Assembly: GCF_027580225.2 (NCBI RefSeq)
Contig: NC_073339.2
Coordinates: 44,162,501-44,226,500 of the forward strand
Source: Misgurnus anguillicaudatus
Lineage: Eukaryota; Chordata; Actinopteri; Cypriniformes; Cobitidae
Length of the DNA stretch: 64,000 nt
Direction: 5' to 3'
Part shown: positions 57,120 through 64,000 of the stretch, one piece after another
Position numbering within the stretch: position 1 is the first letter of the stretch
Layout of the letters: every line of letters starts with the position of its first letter
The notes under the pieces: generated by a model
The model's input: only the letters and a program-made list of their open reading frames with translations
Databases searched by the model: none
Told to the model about the DNA's origin: nothing
Position numbers and translations under genes: made by a program

Positions 57120-58895
57120 ACACTGCAAAAAAGAGACATTCTAACTTAGTATTTTACCCAAGAAATAAGTCTAGTTTTTAGACCAAAAATATTTTTAGAC
57201 CAACAAGCAAAAAAATCTGCCAATGGGGTAAGCAAAAAAACCTTGAACATTTTTCTTAAACACTAAATTCAAGAAAAATGCAAGAAAAAATTGCTTACCT
57301 CATTGCAGATTTTTTTGCTTGTTTTATACACAAAATCACTTAAATGTGATATTTTTGGTCTAAAAACGAGACTTATTTTCTTGGTCGTTTTGCTCATCAA
57401 GAAAAAGCTTAATTTAAGAATTTTTAGATGTTTTTACTGAAAAGAAGACAAAACTACTAAGAAAATGTTTTCTTGAAAATATTTTTTTGCAGTGAATAAA
57501 CTTAAATATGTGCTTAAAACATGCAAAAAAATCTGCTAACGGAATAAGAAAAAAATTCTTGAAATAAGTTTACTTTTTTCATAAACACTTAATTCAAGAA
57601 AATTTTTTCTTATTTCATTGATAGATTTTTTTTGCTTGTTTTTAGGCAAAAATTTGCTTAAACTTTATATTTTTGTCTAAAAACGAGATTTATTTTTCTA
57701 GGTCATTTTGCTCATCAAGAAAGTATATCTTAATTTAAGAATGTGTAGATAATTTTACTGAAAACAAGACAAAAATACTAAGTTAGAATGTAGTTTTTTA
57801 GTTTAGTTTTCAGACCAAAAATATATAATTTACGTGATTTTGTGCATAAAACAAGCAAAAATTCTTAAATTAAGATGTATTTTCTTGATGAGCAAAATGA
57901 CCTAGAAAAAATAAATCTAGTTTTTAGATAAAAATTAAATATAAACAAAAAAAAATCTGCCAATGGGGTAAGCAAAAAATCTTGAAAATTGTTCTTAAAC
58001 CCTAAATTCAATAAAATTAAAGAAAAATTTGCTTAGCCCATTGACATTTTTTTTTTGCTTGTTTCATGCATAAAATCGTTTATATTTAATTTTTTGTCTA
58101 AAAACTAGATTTATTTTTTTCTAGGTCATTTTGCTCATCAAGAAAATGCATCTTAATTTAAGAATTTTTGCTTGTTTTATGCACAAAATCACGTAAATTA
58201 TATATATAACTAAACTAAAAACTAAAAAACGACACTCTAACTTAGTATTTTTGTCTTGTTTTCAGTAAAATTATCTACAAATTCTTAAATTAAGATATAT
58301 TTTCTTGATGAGCAAAATGACCTAGAAAAATAAATCTCGTTTTTAGACAAAAATATAAAATGTAAGCGAATTTTTGCCTAAAAACAAGCAAAAAAAAATC
58401 TATCAATGGAATAAGAAAAAAAATCTTGAATTAAGTGTTTATGAAAAAAGTACAATTATTTCAAGAATTTTTTTCATATTCCATTAGCAGATTTTTTTTG
58501 CATGTTTTAAGCACATATTTAAGTTTATACACTGCAAAAAAATACTTTCAAGAAAACATTTTCTTAGTAGTTTTGTCTTCTTTTCAGTAAAAACATCTAA
58601 AAATTCTTAAATTAAGCTTTTTCTTGATGAGCAAAACGACCAAGAAAATAAGTCTAGTTTTTAGACCAAAAATATCACATTTAAATGATTTTGTGCATAA
58701 AACAAGCAAAAAATTGAATTTTTCTTAAATTTGTGTTTAAGAAAAATGTTCAAGGTTTTTTTGCTTACCCCATTGGCAGATTTTTTTGCTTGTTGGTCTA
58801 AAAATATTTTGGTCTAAAAACTAGACTTATTTCTTAGGTCATTTTGCTCATACTAATAATTTTTTTCTTGAAAATCATTTTTTTGCAGTGTAGTT
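57120..58895. repeat. cluster of nested foldback elements (CACTGCAAAAAA family)
   Basis: About 1.78 kb made almost entirely of left and right arms of this family. TCTTGATGAGCAAAA-type words and their complement TTTTGCTCATCAAGAA alternate: complement near 57389, 57706 and 58130, forward near 57886, 58304 and 58624. Outer boundaries are CACTGCAAAAAAGAGACATT (57121) and TTTTTTTGCAGTG (58893). The pattern fits copies inserted inside copies, giving a large, multiply self-complementary block. Confidence 0.88.
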
Positions 58896-59233
58896 TATAA
58901 TGAGATAATACATTAAAATGCATTATTTTGAATTGCAAGTAAACTCAAAAGTGAAAAAATCGCGCAAAATACGACCCAGACAATCGTATGCTTTTTAAGC
59001 TTTGTCAAGCTTTAGAAAATCAGGAACATTTCAAATCAGTCGTATTTCGATTTCCTCTATGCTCTCTGATGTAGGTTATTCCTCATTTAATGATGCTCTT
59101 TCGACCCAGCTCATGTTTTTAAAGTAAAACGAGTTTCATACACTAGGTCACGGTTGCCAATTTTGAGCTAACCTCGGATGGCGGATTAATATTTTGCTAT
59201 GTTTGTTTCTCTTTCTCTCTTTTCTTCGTCCAG

Positions 59234-59266
59234 GGCCTTTCACGGCATTCCCTCCGGATAAGACCG
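59234..59266 (+). CDS. nrp2: neuropilin-2 microexon: juxtamembrane segment
   Basis: 33 nt, phase 1 to phase 1, between CTTCGTCCAG and GTGAGTTG. With the flanking split codons it encodes RPFTAFPPDKT and a Gly. It corresponds in position to the human segment after the MAM domain (ISAFA then GENFK), where alternative splicing adds or omits GENFK. Here the exon holds no internal GT, so the human-type internal donor that drops those residues is absent. Symmetric phases mean the whole exon could be skipped in frame. Confidence 0.88.
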
Positions 59267-59505
59267 GTGAGTTGAAAATCTTTGCCTCGGGTGTGAATGT
59301 TTGCACTTTCTGCCCTCTGCTCTGCTCAGCAGTTATTGTTTACAGTAAAGATCTAGGATCCGTTTTCACCTCTCAGCATGTGATATTTATGCAGTGACTT
59401 AAGGAGCCTGGGTTTGAGTCGGTTATTTGAGGTGACTGTTGCGTTCCTGCCATTTAAACGGTGTTGTTCTCAGTCCTAGCCTGTTGAACTATGAGGTTAC
59501 GTGTA

Positions 59506-60030
59506 TTAAAGGTCCCATTCTTCCTGTTTTTGAACCTTTGATTGTGTTTACAATGACCAATATAACATGTGTTCATGTTTCATGTGTAAAAAACGCAGTA
59601 TTTTTCACACAATTTACTCTATATCTCTATAGGGCTCTATAGTCGTAATAACGTGCTGGTGTCTTCTTTGTCCTATAAAGTCCCTCCTTCAGAAATACGT
59701 AACGAGTTTTGATTGTGTAGTTTGTTTAGTGTGTTGTGATTCGACGGCAGCTTAGCTTAGCCAGAGCCATTTGAGCTTAGCTAGCGACTGACAAATTCCT
59801 GTGGGCGGAGTTTAGTTAAAAACGCTTATATTGACATCATTCAACCGCGAAGAAGAGGGCTGTAGTCCAAACGGCCGTTTGCTGTAGGCTTCGCTGTTAA
59901 AAAAATATATATATCGCCTGGCAGTGAACTTCGAGCTTTATCATTTTGCAGGTATTATTTATGCTCTAACAGCAACATTACACACTAACTAAAGTTTAAA
60001 AAATGGGATCAGGAAGGACGTGACCTTTAA
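59506..60030. mobile_element. TTAA-type MITE (TTAAAGGTCCCATTC termini)
   Basis: TTAAAGGTCCCATTCTTCCT faces GGAAGGACGTGACCTTTAA as imperfect inverted repeats about 525 bp apart. Non-coding. Confidence 0.82.
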
Positions 60031-60583
60031 AACAATGATAACAACTATTTAGAAAGCTATCAGTGACCGAGGCATGCAGATATTTTTTGCATATGTGCAT
60101 GTTTTAACATTTTATGTAATACTAACCCTTTTGAATTTTGTATTTGGTGAACAAAATGGCAGAATCATTTTTGTGAACATTTCATTCAATTTAATTCAAG
60201 TGTTTTCAGAATGAAAATGTATGTGAAATAAAAATGCGCAGAAAGTGTCAGACGGTCGCTTACAGCCATTACATTTCATAAAAGGACCATTCTGATTGGT
60301 TGCATCTTTCTGGGTGACACATTAAAAAGTACATTTAGGCATTAAGCAGATGCTTTAATCCAAAGCAACTTACAAAAGTAAGAAAAACAACAGTAATTTC
60401 TTTTCGAGGCAGCCTCACAAGATGAGTAGCTTGAGGTTTCTTCTTGAAATTATTTGAAAAACATTTTCACTATTTGCAAACCACCGGTCCGGAAAAGTCA
60501 AAAATGGCAAGAGGTGTGGAAAACCTGGAGCATGGTGAATGAGGCAGTGTATGTGGTGGAATAGGTGTCAGATATTTGTCAGA
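60031..60583. other. intronic sequence with an antisense SINE tail
   Basis: 60335-60380 (GGCATTAAGCAGATGCTTTA, ATCCAAAGCAACTTAC) is the complement of a SINE tail. Otherwise nothing recognised. Confidence 0.45.
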
Positions 60584-61401
60584 TTACCCCAAAACCAGTC
60601 ATAAGGGTAATTTTCTTTTTTAATTTTGAATGAATAAGCTTTCCATTGATGTTTGCTTTGTTAGAATAGGACAATATTTAGCCGAGATAAACGTTTTGAA
60701 AATCTGGAATCTGAGGCTGAATTTTTTTGTTGTTGAGAATATCGCCGTTGAAATTGAAGTCCAAATGAAGTCTTTAGCACACATACTGTATTACTAATGA
60801 TGAATACATTTTTGTTATATTTACAGTAGGATATTTACAAAATATCTCCATGATACATGGTCTTTACTTATATCCTAACTGTGGGTTCACACCAGCCGCG
60901 TTTGAGGCGTCAAAATCGCGTCTACTGCGCCTAGTTTGCCGCTTGAACAGTTTGAGTTTACTCGCTTCATTTGCACGTGAAATTGTAGTCGTCGATGCAT
61001 TCAAGCGGAAATCCGCGTCATGGGAGGGGCTTCTGCGACTCTGCTTGCTTCCTGTAATCACTACTAGAGCAAGCTCCTGATTGGCATGTCTTTCTGCCAC
61101 AGTTCAAATTTTTCATCTTGTGCATTTGCCGCGGCAACGATCAATTCGCGCCATTCCCTCGACTCTACCGCGTCGCGCTAAACGCCTCATTCGCGCCACA
61201 AGACCTCCAGACGCACATCAACGCGTCTTCACATTGACTTAACATTAAAATCACTCGCGCTTGATGCCTCTCCCGTGGCTGGTGTGAACGCTGCATAAGG
61301 ATTTTTGCCATCATTTTGACCCATACAATGAAATGTTGGCTATTGCTACAAATATACCCGTGCGACTTATGACTGATTTTGTGGTCCAGGGTCACATATT
61401 G
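60584..61401. mobile_element. DNA element split by a nested MITE
   Basis: The left end CCCCAAAACCAGTCATAAGG faces ACTTATGACTGATTTTGTGG, then TCCAGGGTCACA, as inverted repeats of a very common cyprinid element. The two halves meet at ATATCCTAA (60873-60881) and AAGGATTTTTGCC (61297 on), between which the CpG-rich MITE sits. Confidence 0.75.
60882..61296. mobile_element. CpG-rich MITE nested in the previous element
   Basis: GGGTTCACACCAGCCGCGTT faces CCGTGGCTGGTGTGAACGC as inverted repeats. The ~415-bp interior is unusually CpG-rich for this region (GCGTCGCGCTAAACGCC, CAACGCGTCTTC). Confidence 0.82.
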
Positions 61402-62520
61402 TTAAAGCAGACCCAACAACATCATGCATTATATTTTGGCTATAAGTACTCAATTAAATTTTTTAGAAAATGATAGTTTATGAAACCTGCATTGACCAGA
61501 ATATCCTAGCAGCCCACAGGCATGTTAGCATCTGCAAAACATTTTCTCTATGATGTGATTGTCAATAAAGGACAGTCAGTCTCGGTAATGATTGTTTCAG
61601 TCATGTTTGGTGGCTGAATATAGCATAACAAGATGTCTGCCTGTGCTGGGTTTCTCTCAGATGGCAGGATTGCATTAGAGACCCAGGCTGGGTCTCGTTG
61701 GAGTCCCAGGAGAACCGAATTTTCTGTCATTCTTTTCTCCTTGCACAGTGCTTACTAATCCCTCAGACAGACAAAGCCGAGCTGACAGGAACTACTGCTT
61801 CTGCTGGTTGTGTGATCGTAATATTTGCTGCTATTTTAGTCGGTTTCTGCCGTGAGGTAGGGTTGTGAGGGTTTTCGAATGTGTCAGATACTTTTCCAAG
61901 CTTTTCAAATTTGAATACCGGTTGGTCATTTGGTAGTTTGAGCTCATCGTGACTGGTGAAACTTACCAGTTATTTGACCAATGAAATTACAGTGTGGTGC
62001 TACAGTTATATATTAGAATGTGAATATTAATAATTGTGGCTAAAGGATGCTGTAGGATTTCCACTGGGCATCAAGTGATGACACGTTACCGTAATTGTTT
62101 ACCATACAACGAAATTCTCCAAAAACCGAAACTTCAAAATTGTAATAATATTACCAAGGACATGACAACTTGACAGTTTTAAAAATGCCTAATAAACAGC
62201 AAAAGTTTGGTTTGTAGTATCAATAATCTATACATGTTTTGTTTGCACCAGTATCTCAACATACAGTAAAGAACATTGTGGTTGGTACACGACTATCCTG
62301 TAGTCTGGGTCATATTTTCCTCTACCTTAAGTTGATTTGTGTTTTTGAAGATGAGGGCATGTCATGTGACCTGACCACTTTGACATCTATCCAAGGTTGA
62401 TAGAGGTCAGAAAAAAAGGTTAGGGTTAGGTTAGGGTTAACCTAACGCTAACGGTCAAATAATGGTCCCAAGCTGTCATTATGGCAAAAAGTTCTTAATA
62501 TGGTACTAATAGGAAGTCTT
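61402..62520. other. intronic sequence, no gene seen
   Basis: AT-rich, with TAGGTTAGGGTTA-type repeats at about 62420-62445. I searched for the acidic insert that precedes the canonical NRP2A transmembrane segment and did not find it. Confidence 0.4.
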
Positions 62521-62894
62521 TACACTGCAAAAAATGGCTTTCTTACTTAGTGTTTTTGTCTTGTTTTTAGTACAAATATTTAAAAATACTTTATTTAAGA
62601 TGCTAAAAATCTGCCAAAGAAAAAAACTCGAACTTTTTTCTTAAACACTTAATTCAAGAAAAAATAGCTTACCCCATTGACAGATTATTGTTTTTACTAG
62701 TTTTTAGACCAAAAATATCAATTTAAGTGATTTTGTGCTTAAAACAAGCAAAAAAATCTGCCAATGGGGTAAGCAAAAAATCTTAAAAATTTTTCTTAAA
62801 CCCTAAATTCAAGAAAAATTCAAGAAAAATGTGCTATATTATATTTGTACTGAAAACAAGACAAAAATGCTAAGAAAGTCATTTTTGCAGTGTA
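62521..62894. mobile_element. foldback element (CACTGCAAAAAA family)
   Basis: CACTGCAAAAAATGGCTTTC opens and GACAAAAATGCTAAGAAAGT then CATTTTTGCAGTG closes a ~374-bp copy with a partly deleted left arm and two CCCCATTG-type centres. Confidence 0.85.
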
Positions 62895-63841
62895 GGTGCA
62901 AAGGTGTACTTTTTGAAAAAATTGTCAATTTTGACCATTATTTCTGATAGTGTAGTCTAGTGACACACGGATTTAAATCAAAATTGAGTTTCCATCATAG
63001 TGTTTGCTCCGTAATGCCGAATGCATCCTAACCGCATGATTATATAGTTGCGTTTTATCATTATTTCCCCCCGTCCATGAACCTATTAGAACAGGCCCAC
63101 AGCCAATTTTTGTGACACAGCAATTTGAGAATTACTGCTTTCATCTTTTTTTTATGTATGCATTCATATAATTTCCAACAGTTATGGAAGATGTGAGGTA
63201 TAATGGTGTGAAGTAGTGTAGATTCCCATACTTATGTTGTCGTGAGGTAGTTTGCAGTACCCAGGACTATTACAGAATCCTGCAGTGATCGATTATCAGC
63301 AAAGGGAGAACAGACTGCATGTGCCTCTGCTTGGCAATACAGCCTCTTGTTTTGAATGCAGCCCCATTGTACCCCCGAAAGATAACATTTGAGAGCCGTT
63401 TACCCGTCTGCCCTATGAGTACTCCTGGAGAGCCGCTTCATCCAAAATCTAGCATGCCAGCCAAAACCTGGTCCAGTCTGCTGTATCGTATGACATGATT
63501 ACATCATGTTCACTCCCCAGGGCAGTCTTAATGTGCGACATGCTTGGACTTTAACGCGGTTGCCTGTTTGAAAGCACGCTACATAACTGCACTGCATTCA
63601 CGCCCATTGTTTCACTGTACACGCTGCTTTCCCACTCAAGAGTTTTTAATAACTTTAGCTCAACTGGCAAGCATTTGTTTGAAGGTGATTTCGAACAGTG
63701 AAACACTTATGGGTTGTTTCCGGTTTAGAGCATGGTGCTTATGCCAAAACAGCATTATGCATTTTCACAGTATTAGTGTGCTTGCATTTGACCATAGCAG
63801 TAGTATGGAGTATTATCACAGTTTGTATATCTCTCCACCAG
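62895..63841. other. end of the intron before the transmembrane exon
   Basis: Unique, balanced-composition sequence at 63170-63640, listed as a candidate conserved element. Ends with ATATCTCTCCACCAG. No repeat termini seen. Confidence 0.45.
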
Positions 63842-64000
63842 GGGGACCCCTGCCTGGCAAGAGTGAGCCGACAGATACGATGTTAGTACTGCCCACTTTG
63901 CCCAACTGGTATTACATAATGGCAGGTGGAGGTGCCATCTTGTTCCTGGTCGTTGTCGTCCTCATGGCCGTCTGTTGTCGACGTCTTACGGCCAGAAGGA
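63842..64000 (+). CDS. nrp2: neuropilin-2 exon: NRP2B-type transmembrane exon (cut by window end)
   Basis: At least 159 nt, entered in phase 1 from the microexon. It reads GGPLPGKSEPTDTMLVLP, then a short NWYYIMAGGG stretch, then a hydrophobic AILFLVVVVLMAV helix, then CCRRLTARR. This matches the alternative human NRP2B tail (GGTLLPG, EPT, a YWYYVMAAGGA start of the membrane helix, then basic residues) and not the NRP2A tail, whose membrane segment starts DPILITIIAMS. The helix of about 22 residues is followed by a stop-transfer CCRR. In mammals the B tail lacks the SEA PDZ motif. No donor or stop is reached by 64000; the NRP2A exon, if present, would lie downstream. Confidence 0.9.

Larger units (their letters stand above)
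8282..64000 (+). other. nrp2: neuropilin-2 gene, 3' portion (14 exons visible, 5' and 3' ends outside window)
   Basis: Neuropilin-2 is a single-pass co-receptor for class 3 semaphorins and VEGFs, acting with plexins and VEGF receptors in axon guidance and vascular or lymphatic growth. The exons listed separately join in one frame into a1(part)-a2-b1-b2-linker-MAM-microexon-TM, the family order. Intron phases in order are 1,1,1,0,0,1,0,1,1,1,0,1,1. From family knowledge, CUB a2, b1 and b2 are much closer to NRP2 than NRP1 (for example SARLVASRSGWFPSP in b2 and PERWSPAGIGM at its end). Human NRP2 is about 930 residues; about 775 codons are present here, so the signal peptide, first half of a1 and cytoplasmic tail are missing. 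Teleosts have two copies, nrp2a and nrp2b; the sequence alone does not let me choose. Confidence 0.95.

Noticed and set aside
60850..61100. Overlapping open frames on both strands
   Set aside because: They lie inside the CpG-rich MITE; the openness follows from its composition.
63842..64000. Canonical NRP2A transmembrane exon
   Set aside because: The membrane segment does not resemble the DPILITIIAMS type; it matches the B-type tail.

Overview
The window is vertebrate genomic DNA, almost certainly from a cyprinid-like teleost. Its one recognisable host gene is the 3' two thirds of a neuropilin-2 gene (nrp2) on the + strand. Fourteen exons can be placed exactly by reading frame and splice sites. 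Together they encode about 775 codons: the second half of CUB domain a1, CUB a2, the F5/8C (discoidin) domains b1 and b2, a short Thr/Ser/Pro linker, the MAM domain, an 11-codon juxtamembrane microexon, and the start of a membrane-spanning terminal exon that runs off the window. The promoter, signal peptide and first half of a1 lie upstream. The protein reads as NRP2 rather than NRP1 throughout. The last exon matches the alternative NRP2B-type transmembrane tail (start GGPLPG, then EPT, then NWYYIMAGGGA), not the canonical NRP2A tail. I cannot tell the teleost paralogues nrp2a and nrp2b apart from this sequence.

Layout: 1-8281 is intron upstream of the first visible exon and is full of short DNA transposons. 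8282-8463 finishes CUB a1. A 13.2-kb intron follows, containing nested hAT elements, a tandem SINE/MITE array and foldback elements. 21711-22987 encodes CUB a2. 23291-42951 encodes b1 in three exons. Its first intron is largely a 1.9-kb GATC-rich minisatellite. Its second is a 16-kb GC-AG intron carrying a 5.3-kb DIRS-type tyrosine-recombinase retrotransposon with broken ORFs but intact terminal architecture. 43643-44432 encodes b2. 50371-56019 encodes the linker and MAM domain. 59234-59266 is the microexon and 63842-64000 the transmembrane exon.

The organism call rests on the many tRNA-derived SINEs, TTAA-flanked MITEs, hAT MITEs, foldback elements, an L2-type 3' tail and the DIRS element, a mixture typical of cyprinid genomes. 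Short open frames inside introns are repeat-derived or chance. I saw no tRNA or rRNA gene, no CRISPR array, and no second host gene on either strand.

The most useful observations are: a non-canonical GC donor in the b1 domain; a Tyr-to-Phe change at the position equivalent to the key tyrosine of the C-end-rule ligand pocket; the NRP2B-type last exon with a symmetric microexon before it; the GATC minisatellite built from 16+16+10-bp subunits; the complete DIRS inverted-repeat/internal-complementary-region structure with an internal ~415-bp amplification; and several nested insertions dated relative to each other by 8-bp target duplications.
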